From NCBI RefSeq assembly GCF_002113025.1, contig NZ_NEJH01000014.1:1-64000 (forward strand): a stretch of DNA of 64,000 nt, in the 5' to 3' direction. Positions 53,256 to 62,637 of the stretch are shown piece after piece. The translations under genes were made by a program, and so were the position numbers. Origin of the DNA: Pseudomonas sp. B28(2017) (GTDB lineage Bacteria; Pseudomonadota; Gammaproteobacteria; Pseudomonadales; Pseudomonadaceae). Below the pieces are notes generated by a model, which made no database searches, was not told the DNA's origin, and was given only the letters and a program-made list of their open reading frames with translations. Every line of letters begins with the position of its first letter. The first letter of the stretch is position 1.

Positions 53256-54032
53256 TTACCAGCCGAACACTTGGCAACTGTTGGCGGTGCTGGCCGCCGC
53301 CAGCTGTTCCGGGCTGATTGCCATCCATTGCGCCAGTGCTGTGCAGATCGCCGGCAAGTGTGTCGGGCTGTTGCGTTGGCCGGGGAACATGGCGGGCGCC
53401 ATGTCCGGCGAGTCGGTTTCAAGCACCACCGAGTCCAGCGGCAATTGCGCCAGCACGCGGTGCATGCGCAGCGCCTGGGGCCAGGTCGGGGCGCCGCCGA
53501 GGCCGAGCTTGAAGCCGAGCTTGATGTATTCGCGGGCCTCTTCCTGGCTGCCGGCGAAGGCGTGGATGATGCCGGCCCGTTTCAGGCGAAACCGTTTGAG
53601 CGTGGCAATCACCGCCGCATGGCTACGCCTTACGTGGATCAATGCCGGCAGTTCGAAATCCGCCGCCAGTTGTAATTGCGCCTCGAACAACGCCTGCTGA
53701 CGGTCGCGGTCCAGGGTTTCGATGAAATAGTCCAGGCCGATCTCACCCACCGCACACAGTTGCCGATGGCCGGCGAGACGTGTCAGCCAGTCACTGAGTT
53801 CGCTCAGGTGTTGCGGTCGATGATCGTCCAGATACACCGGGTGCAACCCGAACGCGGCGTACAGGTCGGGGTCACTCTGCACCAGCTCCCAGACCCGCTG
53901 CCAATTGGCCTGATAAACCCCCAGCACCACGATCCGCCGCACCCCGAGGGCGCGGCTGTCGGCCAGCAGCGTCTGACGGTCGGCGTCGAAGTCCGGAAAA
54001 TCCAGATGGGTGTGGGTGTCGATCAGCTCCAC
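53256..54032 (-). CDS. TatD family metal-dependent hydrolase (nuclease-like)
   Basis: A 258-residue TIM-barrel hydrolase. Metal ligands are placed as expected: DTHTHLDFPDFD at the start, GEIGLDYF near residue 95, HVRRSHAA, HAFAGSQEEA and ETDSPDMAP near the C terminus. TatD relatives are DNA exonucleases or D-aminoacyl-tRNA-like deacylases; which applies here is not certain. It lies three bases downstream of the cra stop on the same strand, so it is probably co-transcribed with cra. Confidence 0.93.
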   Translation of the reverse strand: MELIDTHTHLDFPDFDADRQTLLADSRALGVRRIVVLGVYQANWQRVWELVQSDPDLYAAFGLHPVYLDDHRPQHLSELSDWLTRLAGHRQLCAVGEIGLDYFIETLDRDRQQALFEAQLQLAADFELPALIHVRRSHAAVIATLKRFRLKRAGIIHAFAGSQEEAREYIKLGFKLGLGGAPTWPQALRMHRVLAQLPLDSVVLETDSPDMAPAMFPGQRNSPTHLPAICTALAQWMAISPEQLAAASTANSCQVFGW

Positions 54033-54035
54033 GGT

Positions 54036-55031
54036 TCAATCCTGGTGAATACGCTGCTTGAACGTCCGCGCGATGGCTTGTACGCCGGGCCGGTAATCCG
54101 ACTGCTCGATGGCGGCCAGGGCCAGCGCGAGGGCCTTGTCGGCGATCAGTTGATGTTGCTGGGCCATGGCGTTGACCGGTAGCGGCAGGAAGTCCAGCAA
54201 CTGGGTGTCGCCGAACGTGCCGAGGCGCAGCGGACGGTTTTTCAGCGGGAAGTCGTGCAGCGCATCGAACACGCCCTGAAGCAGCACGTAGGATGTGGTT
54301 ACCAGGGCATCGGGCAAATGGCCAAGACGCTGCAGCAACTCTTCCATCAATTGTTTACCGCACTCGCGGCTGAAGGACTCACCTTCTTCGATCAACACCT
54401 TACCGTTGAACCCGGCGAGAGCCTCTTTGAAGCCAGCGGCACGTTCCCGGCTGATGCTCAGTTCCGGGCGGGCGCCGATCAGCGCGATCTGCCTGGGCAG
54501 CGGCTCCAGCAGGCTGCGGGTCAGTTGCAGGCTGGCCTCGCGATCGTCGCTGATCACCGAACAGAAATGCTCGGGTTCCATGACCCGGTCGATGGCGATG
54601 ATCGGAATGCCCTTGGCCTGCAATTGGCGATAGCTGTCGTCACCGGCCGGCAGGCAGCTGGCAACGATCAGCGCGTCGCAGCGCCGGGCGCGGAACAGTT
54701 GCAGCAATTGCCGTTCGCTGTCCGGAGCATCGTCGGAACTGGCGATCAGCAACTGATAACCCCGGGCTCGCGCGCCTTGCTCCAGCAATTTGGCGATTCG
54801 CGCGTAACTGGGGTTTTCCAGATCCGGCAGAATGAACCCCAAAGTGCGCGTGTGTCGGCTGCGCAAACCGGCGGCCTGTGGGTTGGGCGTGAAGCCATGT
54901 TGTTCGACGACCGCGCGCACGCGTTCGACGGTGGCGCTGCTGATGCGCTGTTGTTCGGCCTTGCCATTGATGACATAGCTGGCGGTGGTGACGGACACAC
55001 CGGCCAACTGGGCGATATCACTGAGTTTCAA
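54036..55031 (-). CDS. cra: Catabolite repressor/activator Cra (FruR), LacI family
   Basis: A 331-residue repressor with a LacI-type N-terminal helix-turn-helix (MKLSDIAQLAGVSVTTASYVINGKAEQQRIS) and hinge, then a sugar-binding domain (about 60-330). In pseudomonads Cra responds to fructose-1-phosphate, the product of FruA/FruB, and controls mainly the fru operon. It is divergent from fruB, and its operator TTAAACGTTTCA lies between them. Confidence 0.94.
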   Translation of the reverse strand: MKLSDIAQLAGVSVTTASYVINGKAEQQRISSATVERVRAVVEQHGFTPNPQAAGLRSRHTRTLGFILPDLENPSYARIAKLLEQGARARGYQLLIASSDDAPDSERQLLQLFRARRCDALIVASCLPAGDDSYRQLQAKGIPIIAIDRVMEPEHFCSVISDDREASLQLTRSLLEPLPRQIALIGARPELSISRERAAGFKEALAGFNGKVLIEEGESFSRECGKQLMEELLQRLGHLPDALVTTSYVLLQGVFDALHDFPLKNRPLRLGTFGDTQLLDFLPLPVNAMAQQHQLIADKALALALAAIEQSDYRPGVQAIARTFKQRIHQD

Positions 55032-55176
55032 CCCGCTGTTTCCTTGTTTTTTCGAGTGTGCCTCGACATTTTCGTCAATCCTAACCGATTAAGGCAGGTG
55101 ACCATTGTCGCAACGCATCCGACAAGTTGAGCTTCAAGGATGGGACATTATCGAGTAACGTGCCATTCAATCTAGA

Positions 55177-55188
55177 TTAAACGTTTCA
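55177..55188. promoter_or_regulatory. Cra operator
   Basis: TTAAACGTTTCA matches exactly the Cra site reported for the fruBKA promoter of P. putida, as I remember it. It lies 134 nt upstream of fruB and 146 nt from cra. Confidence 0.88.
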
Positions 55189-55321
55189 GCAAGCGTATTT
55201 TCTACGTCATAGGCGCCTTTGGCCGGTTCTGCCGTGAAACTGCCAAAAGTGACGACCAGGCGCCTAAGCTGGCTCAATCAAAACAATACCTGGCGCCCCA
55301 AGGCGCCAAAAAGGAGAAAGC

Positions 55322-58183
55322 ATGCTCGAGCTCACTGTAGAGCAGATTTCCATGGGCCAGTCGGCCGTGGACAAGTCCGCAGCACTGCAATTGCTGGCCG
55401 GGCATCTGGTTGCTGACGGCCTGGTTACCGAGGGTTATCTCGCCGGATTGCAGGCGCGGGAGGCCCAGGGCTCGACCTTTCTCGGTCAAGGTATTGCCAT
55501 CCCCCACGGTACGCCCGAAACCCGCGACCTGGTGTTCACCACCGGTGTGCGCCTGATGCAGTTCCCTGACGGTGTGGACTGGGGCGACGGTCATATCGTT
55601 TACCTGGCGATTGGTATCGCCGCCAAATCCGATGAGCATCTGCGCCTGTTGCAATTGTTGACTCGCGCTCTCGGTGAGACTGATCTGGGGCAGGCCTTGC
55701 GTCGCGCCGGTTCCGCCGAGGCATTGCTGAAATTGCTGCAAGGTGCGCCGCAGGAGCTGGCGCTGGATGCGCAGATGATCGGCCTCGGTGTAGCGGCCGA
55801 AGATTTCGAAGAGCTGGTCTGGCGCGGCGCACGTTTGTTGCGCCAGGCCGACTGCGTGAGCAACGGTTTCTCCGCCGTGCTGCAACAGGTTGAAGCGCTG
55901 CCGTTGGGCGATGGCCTGTGGTGGCTGCACAGTGAGCAAACGGTGAAGCGCCCCGGCCTGGCCTTCGTCACTCCGGACAAACCGCTGCGCTATCTCGGCC
56001 AGCCGCTCAATGGCCTGTTTTGCCTGGCCAGCCTCGGTGAGGCCCATCAAACCCTGCTCGAGCGCCTGTGCGCGTTGCTGATCGAAGGGCGTGGCCATGA
56101 GTTGGGGCGCGCCACCAGTAGCCGCAAAGTCCTCGAAGTGCTCGGTGGTGAAGTGCCCGCCGACTGGCCCAGCGCACGAATTGCGTTGGCCAACGCCCAC
56201 GGTTTGCATGCGCGACCGGCGAAAATCCTTGCGCAACTGGCAAAGAGTTTTGAAGGTGACATCCGCGTGCGGATCGTCGATGGCCACGACAGCGCGGTGT
56301 CGGTAAAGAGCTTGAGCAAATTGCTCAGCCTCGGCGCCCGTCGGGGGCAGGTCCTGGAGTTCATCGCCGAGCCAGGCATTGCCGCCGATGCGTTGCCAGC
56401 CTTGTTGGCCGCCATCGAAGAAGGCCTCGGTGAGGAAGTCGAACCGCTGCCACCGGTAAGCCAGGCGCGCGAAGTCGTTGCCGATATGGCCGAAGTAGTC
56501 CTCGCCCCGGTGTCGGGCAGCGTGGTTCAGGCAATTGCCGCTGCGCCGGGGATCGCCATCGGACCGGCCCATATTCATGTGCTGCAAACCATCGACTACC
56601 CGTTGCGCGGTGAGTCCGCCGCCATCGAGCGTGAACGTCTGCAACACGGCCTGGCACAGGTACGACGTGACATCCAGGGCTTGATCGAGCGCAGCAAAAG
56701 CAAAGCCATTCGCGAAATCTTCATTACCCACCAAGAGATGCTCGACGACCCGGAACTGACCGATGAGGTTGATACGCGCCTCAAGCAGGGCGAAAGCGCC
56801 GAGGCGGCGTGGATGGCTGTGATCGAAGCGGCGGCCCGACAGCAGGAAGCGTTGCAGGATGCCTTGCTCGCCGAGCGTGCAGCCGACTTGCGCGACATCG
56901 GGCGTCGGGTGTTGATGCAGCTCAGCGGCATCGAAACCCCGAGCGAACCGGATCAACCGTACATTCTGGTAATGGACGAGGTCGGACCGTCCGATGTCGC
57001 CCGTCTCGATCCGGTTCGCGTGGCGGGGATTCTCACCGCCCGGGGTGGCGCTACGGCGCACAGTGCGATTGTTGCCCGGGCGCTGGGCATCCCGGCACTG
57101 GTCGGCGCCGGTCCCGGCGTGTTGCTGCTGGCACCGGGTACGCCGTTGCTGCTCGATGGCCAGCGCGGTCGTCTGCATGTGGACGCTGACGCGGCGACCT
57201 TGCAGCGGGCCACGGCCGAACGCGATACCCGTGAGCAGCGCCTGAAGGCCGCCGCCGAGCAGCGTCACCAGCCGGCATTGACCCGCGATGGTCACGCCGT
57301 TGAAGTGTTCGCCAACCTCGGTGAAAGCGCCGGCGTGGCTGGCGCAGTGGAGCAGGGCGCCGAAGGCATCGGCCTGTTGCGCACCGAACTGATCTTCATG
57401 GCCCACCCGCAAGCGCCCGACGAGGCAACCCAGGAAACCGAGTACCGCCGCGTCCTCGACGGTCTGGCCGGGCGGCCGCTGGTGGTGCGCACCCTTGATG
57501 TCGGCGGCGACAAACCGCTGCCGTACTGGCCGATCGCGAAGGAAGAAAACCCGTTTCTCGGCGTGCGCGGTATCCGCCTGACCTTGCAGCGCCCGCCGAT
57601 CATGGAAGCGCAATTGCGCGCCTTGCTGCGGGCGGCCGACAATCGGCCGCTGCGGATCATGTTTCCGATGGTGGGCAGCGTTGACGAGTGGCGCCAGGCC
57701 CGTGACATGACCGAACGCCTGCGTCAGGAAATTCCGGTCGCTGACCTGCAACTGGGGATCATGATCGAAGTGCCGTCGGCGGCATTGCTGGCGCCGGTGC
57801 TGGCCAAAGAGGTCGACTTTTTCAGCGTCGGTACCAACGACCTGACGCAATACACCTTGGCCATCGACCGTGGCCATCCGACGCTGTCGGCCCAGGCCGA
57901 CGGCTTGCACCCGGCGGTGCTGCAACTGATCGACATCACCGTGCGCGCGGCCCATGCTCACGGCAAATGGGTCGGTGTGTGCGGTGAGCTGGCGGCCGAC
58001 CCGCTGGCGGTGCCGGTACTGGTCGGCCTCGGCGTGGACGAACTCAGCGTCGGGGCGCGCAGTATTGCCGAGGTCAAGGCGCGAATTCGCGAACTGGGCT
58101 TCACTGAGACTCAAACCCTTGCCCGACAGGCCTTGGCCGTGGGCAGCGCCAATGAAGTGCGCGCACTTGTGGAGGCCCTGTAA
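55322..58183 (+). CDS. fruB: Fructose PTS multiphosphoryl protein FruB (EIIA-HPr-EI)
   Basis: A 953-residue fusion carrying the whole soluble phosphorelay from PEP to the fructose permease. The EIIA domain has its active His62 in GIAIPHGTPE, the HPr domain His296 in GLHARPAKI, and the EI domain His580 in GGATAHSAIVARALG, with the PEP-binding TIM barrel after it (DVGGDKPLPYWP, VGTNDLTQYTLA). AAGGAG precedes the ATG. It passes phosphate to FruA; fruK overlaps its stop. Confidence 0.97.
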   Translation: MLELTVEQISMGQSAVDKSAALQLLAGHLVADGLVTEGYLAGLQAREAQGSTFLGQGIAIPHGTPETRDLVFTTGVRLMQFPDGVDWGDGHIVYLAIGIAAKSDEHLRLLQLLTRALGETDLGQALRRAGSAEALLKLLQGAPQELALDAQMIGLGVAAEDFEELVWRGARLLRQADCVSNGFSAVLQQVEALPLGDGLWWLHSEQTVKRPGLAFVTPDKPLRYLGQPLNGLFCLASLGEAHQTLLERLCALLIEGRGHELGRATSSRKVLEVLGGEVPADWPSARIALANAHGLHARPAKILAQLAKSFEGDIRVRIVDGHDSAVSVKSLSKLLSLGARRGQVLEFIAEPGIAADALPALLAAIEEGLGEEVEPLPPVSQAREVVADMAEVVLAPVSGSVVQAIAAAPGIAIGPAHIHVLQTIDYPLRGESAAIERERLQHGLAQVRRDIQGLIERSKSKAIREIFITHQEMLDDPELTDEVDTRLKQGESAEAAWMAVIEAAARQQEALQDALLAERAADLRDIGRRVLMQLSGIETPSEPDQPYILVMDEVGPSDVARLDPVRVAGILTARGGATAHSAIVARALGIPALVGAGPGVLLLAPGTPLLLDGQRGRLHVDADAATLQRATAERDTREQRLKAAAEQRHQPALTRDGHAVEVFANLGESAGVAGAVEQGAEGIGLLRTELIFMAHPQAPDEATQETEYRRVLDGLAGRPLVVRTLDVGGDKPLPYWPIAKEENPFLGVRGIRLTLQRPPIMEAQLRALLRAADNRPLRIMFPMVGSVDEWRQARDMTERLRQEIPVADLQLGIMIEVPSAALLAPVLAKEVDFFSVGTNDLTQYTLAIDRGHPTLSAQADGLHPAVLQLIDITVRAAHAHGKWVGVCGELAADPLAVPVLVGLGVDELSVGARSIAEVKARIRELGFTETQTLARQALAVGSANEVRALVEAL

Positions 58184-59124
58184 TGGCCCGGATTCTCACC
58201 CTGACCCTCAACCCGGCGCTGGACCTGACCGTCCAGTTGCCGCGCCTCGAAGCCGGCCAGGTCAACCGCAGCGATGTGATGCACACCCACGCCGCCGGCA
58301 AAGGCGTCAACGTGGCGCAAGTGCTGGCGGACCTCGGGCATCAGTTGACCGTCAGTGGCTTTCTCGGCGAGGACAATCTGCAAGCGTTTGAAACGCTGTT
58401 CGCCAGGCGCGGTTTTGTCGATGCCTTCATCCGCGTGCCGGGCGAGACCCGCAGCAACATCAAACTGGCGGAAGGTGACGGCCGCATCACCGACATCAAT
58501 GGGCCGGGGCCACAGGTCAGCGAGGTGGCGCAGCAGGCCTTGCTGGATCGACTGGAGCAGATCGCACCGGGGCACGATGCGGTGGTTGTCGCCGGAAGCT
58601 TGCCGTTGGGCGTCAGCGCGCATTGGTTGCAGGCGTTGATTGTGCGCTTGAAGAACCTGGGGCTGAACGTCGCCCTCGACACCAGCGGCGAGGCGTTGCG
58701 TGCAGCGCTGAAGGCGGGGCCGTGGCTGATCAAACCCAACACCGAAGAGCTGGCCGAGGTGCTGGGCTGCGAGGTCGTGTCGGTCAGCGCCCAGGCCATA
58801 GCGGCAGAGCGTTTGCACGCCCAGGGCATCGAGCATGTGGTGATCTCCCACGGTGCCGAAGGCGTGAACTGGTTCAGCGTCGGCTCGGCATTGCATGCCA
58901 CGCCACCCAATGTCAGCGTCGCCAGCACGGTGGGCGCGGGCGATTCCTTGCTGGCGGGGATGCTCCACGGTTTGCTCAGCGCCGATACGCCGGAGCAAAC
59001 CTTGCGCACCGCCACGGCGATTGCCGCGATGGCAGTGACCCAGATCGGTTTCGGCATTGGCGATGCAGCGCAACTGGCGCAGCTTGAACAGGGTGTGCGC
59101 GTGCGTCCCCTGACAGAACAATAA
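58183..59124 (+). CDS. fruK: 1-phosphofructokinase
   Basis: A 313-residue PfkB/ribokinase-family enzyme making fructose-1,6-bisphosphate from fructose-1-phosphate. Motifs: THAAGKGVNVAQVLADLG (substrate region, about 29-46), IKPNTEEL, and the anion-hole signature VGAGDSLLAGML with catalytic Asp. Its start shares one base with the end of fruB (TAATG), so translation is coupled. Confidence 0.97.
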   Translation: MARILTLTLNPALDLTVQLPRLEAGQVNRSDVMHTHAAGKGVNVAQVLADLGHQLTVSGFLGEDNLQAFETLFARRGFVDAFIRVPGETRSNIKLAEGDGRITDINGPGPQVSEVAQQALLDRLEQIAPGHDAVVVAGSLPLGVSAHWLQALIVRLKNLGLNVALDTSGEALRAALKAGPWLIKPNTEELAEVLGCEVVSVSAQAIAAERLHAQGIEHVVISHGAEGVNWFSVGSALHATPPNVSVASTVGAGDSLLAGMLHGLLSADTPEQTLRTATAIAAMAVTQIGFGIGDAAQLAQLEQGVRVRPLTEQ

Positions 59125-59135
59125 GAGGGTTTGTC

Positions 59136-60875
59136 ATGAAGTTAGCCATCGTTACGGCCTGCCCGAACGGCATGGTCACCAGTGTGCTGTGTGCCCGGTT
59201 GCTCGATGCCGCGGCCCAGCGTCAGGGCTGGAGCACCAGTGTCGAAATCACCGATGCCACGCATCCTGAAAAGCAACTGTCGGCGGCCACTCTCGACGCG
59301 GCCGAGTGGGTGCTGCTGGTGACCAGCGCACCTGTGGATATGTCGCGGTTTGTCGGTAAGCGACTGTTCCAGAGCACCCCGGCCCAAGCCCTGCAAGACG
59401 TGGAAGCCGTGCTGCGGCGTGGTGCGCAGGACGCTCAGGTTTACGCTGCTGAAGAAGCGGTCGTCGAACCTGTGGCGGTTGCCCGGGACGCGCCGCGACT
59501 GGTGGCCGTCACCGCGTGCCCGACGGGCGTAGCCCACACGTTCATGGCTGCCGAGGCCTTGCAGCAAGCGGCCAGGCGCTTGGGCTATGACCTGCAGGTG
59601 GAAACCCAGGGCTCGGTCGGCGCGCGCAATCCATTGAGCGCGCAAGCGATTGCCGAGGCCGATGTGGTGCTGCTGGCGGCCGATATCGAAGTCGCCACCG
59701 AGCGTTTCGCCGGCAAGAAAATCTATCGCTGTGGCACCGGTATTGCCCTCAAGCAAGCGGAAGCGACCTTGAAAAAGGCCTTGGCCGAAGGCCAGCAGGA
59801 AAGCGCTGCGGGCGCTGCGAAAACAACGGCCAAACAGGAAAAGACGGGTGCCTACAAACACCTGCTGACTGGCGTGTCATTCATGTTGCCGATGGTGGTG
59901 GCCGGCGGCCTGATGATCGCCTTGTCGTTCGTGTTCGGCATCACCGCCTTCAAGGAGCAGGGCACACTGGCGGCGGCGCTGATGCAGATCGGTGGCGACA
60001 CTGCATTCAAGCTGATGGTGCCGCTGCTGGCAGGCTATATCGCCTATTCCATCGCCGACCGTCCGGGCCTCGCGCCGGGGATGATCGGCGGTCTGCTGGC
60101 GAGCACCCTGGGCGCCGGTTTCATCGGCGGGATCATTGCCGGTTTCCTCGCCGGCTATGCGGCCAGGGCGATCAACCGGTATGCGCGTTTGCCGCAAAGT
60201 CTCGAGGCGCTGAAGCCGATCCTGATCATCCCGCTGCTGGCGAGCCTGTTCACCGGACTGGTGATGATCTACGTGGTCGGCAAACCGGTGGCCGGGATGC
60301 TTTCCGGGCTCACGCATTTTCTCGACAGCATGGGCACCACCAACGCGATTCTGTTGGGGGTGTTGCTGGGCGGCATGATGTGCGTCGACCTCGGCGGACC
60401 GATCAACAAGGCGGCCTATGCGTTCTCGGTCGGGTTGCTGGCGTCGCAGAGTTACGCGCCGATGGCGGCGACCATGGCTGCGGGCATGGTGCCACCGATT
60501 GGCCTGGGTATCGCCACGTTCATTGCGCGGCGCAAGTTTGCGCAGACTGAGCGCGAAGCCGGCAAGGCAGCGCTGGTGTTGGGGTTGTGCTTTATCTCCG
60601 AAGGGGCGATTCCGTTTGCCGCGAAAGATCCGTTGCGGGTGATTCCGGCGAGCATTGCCGGTGGTGCGCTGACTGGTGCGCTGTCGATGTATTTCGGCTG
60701 CAAATTGATGGCGCCCCACGGAGGGTTGTTTGTGCTGGCGATCCCGAATGCGATCAATCATGCGCTGCTTTATTTGTTGGCGATTGTGGCGGGGAGCCTG
60801 TTGACGGCGGTGGTGTATGCGTTGGTCAAGCGGCCGGAGGTGGTGGAGTTGGCGGTAGAACCCGTCACGGCCTGA
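59136..60875 (+). CDS. fruA: Fructose PTS permease FruA (EIIB'-EIIB-EIIC)
   Basis: A 579-residue membrane permease. Two IIB domains are present in tandem: an N-terminal one (1-105; Cys9 in IVTACPNG, diverged) and a second (about 122-220) with the active Cys128 in VAVTACPTGVAHTFMAAEAL. The IIC channel (about 240-570) has many hydrophobic segments and ends LVKRPEVVEL. It imports fructose and releases fructose-1-phosphate, the Cra effector. Confidence 0.97.
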   Translation: MKLAIVTACPNGMVTSVLCARLLDAAAQRQGWSTSVEITDATHPEKQLSAATLDAAEWVLLVTSAPVDMSRFVGKRLFQSTPAQALQDVEAVLRRGAQDAQVYAAEEAVVEPVAVARDAPRLVAVTACPTGVAHTFMAAEALQQAARRLGYDLQVETQGSVGARNPLSAQAIAEADVVLLAADIEVATERFAGKKIYRCGTGIALKQAEATLKKALAEGQQESAAGAAKTTAKQEKTGAYKHLLTGVSFMLPMVVAGGLMIALSFVFGITAFKEQGTLAAALMQIGGDTAFKLMVPLLAGYIAYSIADRPGLAPGMIGGLLASTLGAGFIGGIIAGFLAGYAARAINRYARLPQSLEALKPILIIPLLASLFTGLVMIYVVGKPVAGMLSGLTHFLDSMGTTNAILLGVLLGGMMCVDLGGPINKAAYAFSVGLLASQSYAPMAATMAAGMVPPIGLGIATFIARRKFAQTEREAGKAALVLGLCFISEGAIPFAAKDPLRVIPASIAGGALTGALSMYFGCKLMAPHGGLFVLAIPNAINHALLYLLAIVAGSLLTAVVYALVKRPEVVELAVEPVTA

Positions 60876-60885
60876 CACCGATTCC

Positions 60886-60909
60886 TGTAGGAGCGGGCTC
60901 GCTCCTACA
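60886..60909. repeat. REP palindrome after fruA
   Basis: TGTAGGAGCG pairs with CGCTCCTACA around GGCT; 11 bases after the fruA stop. Probably stabilises or ends the fru message. Confidence 0.85.
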
Positions 60910-60975
60910 AGGTGGGGATGTCATGCCGGCTTCATCCAGCCATGCTTTAGTTTTTCCTTTTTCAGGGAGAACACC

Positions 60976-62517
60976 ATGAGCGATTTCAACCTCGGGCGCC
61001 GTCGTGTCATGCAAGCGGTTGGCGCCGGATTGCTGTTGCCAGGGCTGGCGCCAGCGGTGATCGCTTCGGTCAAGGACCGGCCGCAACTCACCGACGGCGT
61101 GCAGTCCGGTGACCTGCTGGGCGACCGGGCGATCGTCTGGAGCCGCTGCGATCGCCCCGCACGGATGGTGGTGGAGTGGGACACTCGCAGCCTGTTTCCC
61201 AACCCTCGGCGATTCGTCTCGCCCCTGGCCGATGCGCGCAGCGATTTCACCGCCCGGGTCGAACTCACCGGGCTGCCTGCCGACCAGGCGATTTTCTATC
61301 GAGTGCAGTTTGAGGACGCCCAGAGTGGCGTTGCCAGCGAACCCTGGTTCGGTCACTTGCGCAGCGTGCCGCAGACCCGGCGCGACCTGCGTTTTGTCTG
61401 GAGCGGCGACACCGCTGGCCAAGGCTTCGGCATCAACCCGGACATTGGTGGCATGCGCATCTACGAGGCGATGCGTCGACGTCTGCCGGATTTCTTTATC
61501 CACAGCGGCGACACCATTTACGCCGACAGCCCGATCCCGGCGCAGCTCACCACGGAAGGTGGCCGGGTGTGGCGCAACATCACCACCGAGACCAAGAGCA
61601 AAGTCGCCGAGACCCTCGATGAGTACCGTGGCAATTACCGCTACAACCTGATGGATGAAAACATCCGCCGTTTCAATGCCGAAGTGCCGCAGATCTGGCA
61701 GTGGGACGACCACGAAGTGGTGAACAACTGGTCACCCGGCAAGCAGCTGGATACGCGCTACCAGAGCAAGGATATCCACAGCCTGGTGGACCGCGCACGC
61801 CAGGCCTGGCTCGAGTATGCACCGATGCGCTTGCAGAGCGCCGATGGCGGCGGGCGGATCTATCGCAAGCTCGGTTACGGGCCGCTGCTCGATGTGTTCG
61901 TGCTGGACATGCGCAGTTATCGCGGGGCCAATGACGACAATCTGGGCGAGGCCAAGCCGTTCCTCGGCCGTGAGCAACTGGACTGGCTCAAGCGCGAAAT
62001 GCAGGCCTCGAATGCGCAATGGAAAGTGATCGCCGCCGACATGCCCATCGGCCTCGGTGTACCCGACGGCGAAGTCAGCCCCGGTATCACGCGGTGGGAA
62101 GCGGTGGCCAACGGTGAGCCTGGCCCGGCCCAGGGGCGCGAACTGGAAATCGCCGAATTGCTCGGTTTTCTGCGGGCGCGGCAGGTGCGCAATTTCCTGT
62201 TCCTGACCGCAGATGTACATTACTGCGCGGCCCATCATTACCATCCGGATCGGGCGGCGTTTCAGGATTTCGAACCGTTCTGGGAGTTCGTCGCCGGGCC
62301 TTTGAATGCCGGCAGCTTCGGGCCCAATCCGCTGGATAAAACCTTTGGTCCTGAGGCGGTGTTCGAGAAGGCACCACCCGCGCAGAACGTCTCGCCATTT
62401 GCCGGGTTTCAGTTTTTTGGCGAGGTGAATATTGAGGGGCAAAGCGGGGAGTTGAGCGTGGTGTTGCGGGATCTGGATGGGGTGTCTGTGTTTGAGCAGA
62501 AGCTGCAGCCGGTTTGA
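60976..62517 (+). CDS. phoD: Alkaline phosphatase D family protein (PhoD-like), Tat-exported
   Basis: A 513-residue protein of the PhoD metallophosphatase/phosphodiesterase family. The N terminus has a Tat-type signal (RRRVMQAVGAGLLLPGL) suggesting folded export to the periplasm. An N-terminal fibronectin-like part (about 35-130) is followed by the catalytic domain with SGDTAGQGF, HSGDTIYADSPI, QWDDHEVVNNW and TADVHYCAAHH metal-binding motifs. No Pho box was recognised in the 100-base upstream gap. The exact substrate is unknown, so the symbol is by family. Confidence 0.9.
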   Translation: MSDFNLGRRRVMQAVGAGLLLPGLAPAVIASVKDRPQLTDGVQSGDLLGDRAIVWSRCDRPARMVVEWDTRSLFPNPRRFVSPLADARSDFTARVELTGLPADQAIFYRVQFEDAQSGVASEPWFGHLRSVPQTRRDLRFVWSGDTAGQGFGINPDIGGMRIYEAMRRRLPDFFIHSGDTIYADSPIPAQLTTEGGRVWRNITTETKSKVAETLDEYRGNYRYNLMDENIRRFNAEVPQIWQWDDHEVVNNWSPGKQLDTRYQSKDIHSLVDRARQAWLEYAPMRLQSADGGGRIYRKLGYGPLLDVFVLDMRSYRGANDDNLGEAKPFLGREQLDWLKREMQASNAQWKVIAADMPIGLGVPDGEVSPGITRWEAVANGEPGPAQGRELEIAELLGFLRARQVRNFLFLTADVHYCAAHHYHPDRAAFQDFEPFWEFVAGPLNAGSFGPNPLDKTFGPEAVFEKAPPAQNVSPFAGFQFFGEVNIEGQSGELSVVLRDLDGVSVFEQKLQPV

Positions 62518-62533
62518 TCGACACCTTGCCCCC

Positions 62534-62623
62534 TGTGGGAGCGAGCCTGCTCGCGATGACGATGTGACATTCAACACTGATGTTGGCTGTCAGTTCGCTA
62601 TCGCGAGCAGGCTCGTTCCCACA
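62534..62623. repeat. Inverted pair of REP elements
   Basis: TGTGGGAGCGAGCCTGCTCGCGAT (62534-62557) is facing its complement at 62600-62623 with one mismatch, about 42 bases apart. Each copy is itself palindromic in its core. This head-to-head doublet lies between two convergent genes, phoD and the flavoprotein gene. Confidence 0.9.
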
Positions 62624-62637
62624 TTAAAGGTGTGCTG

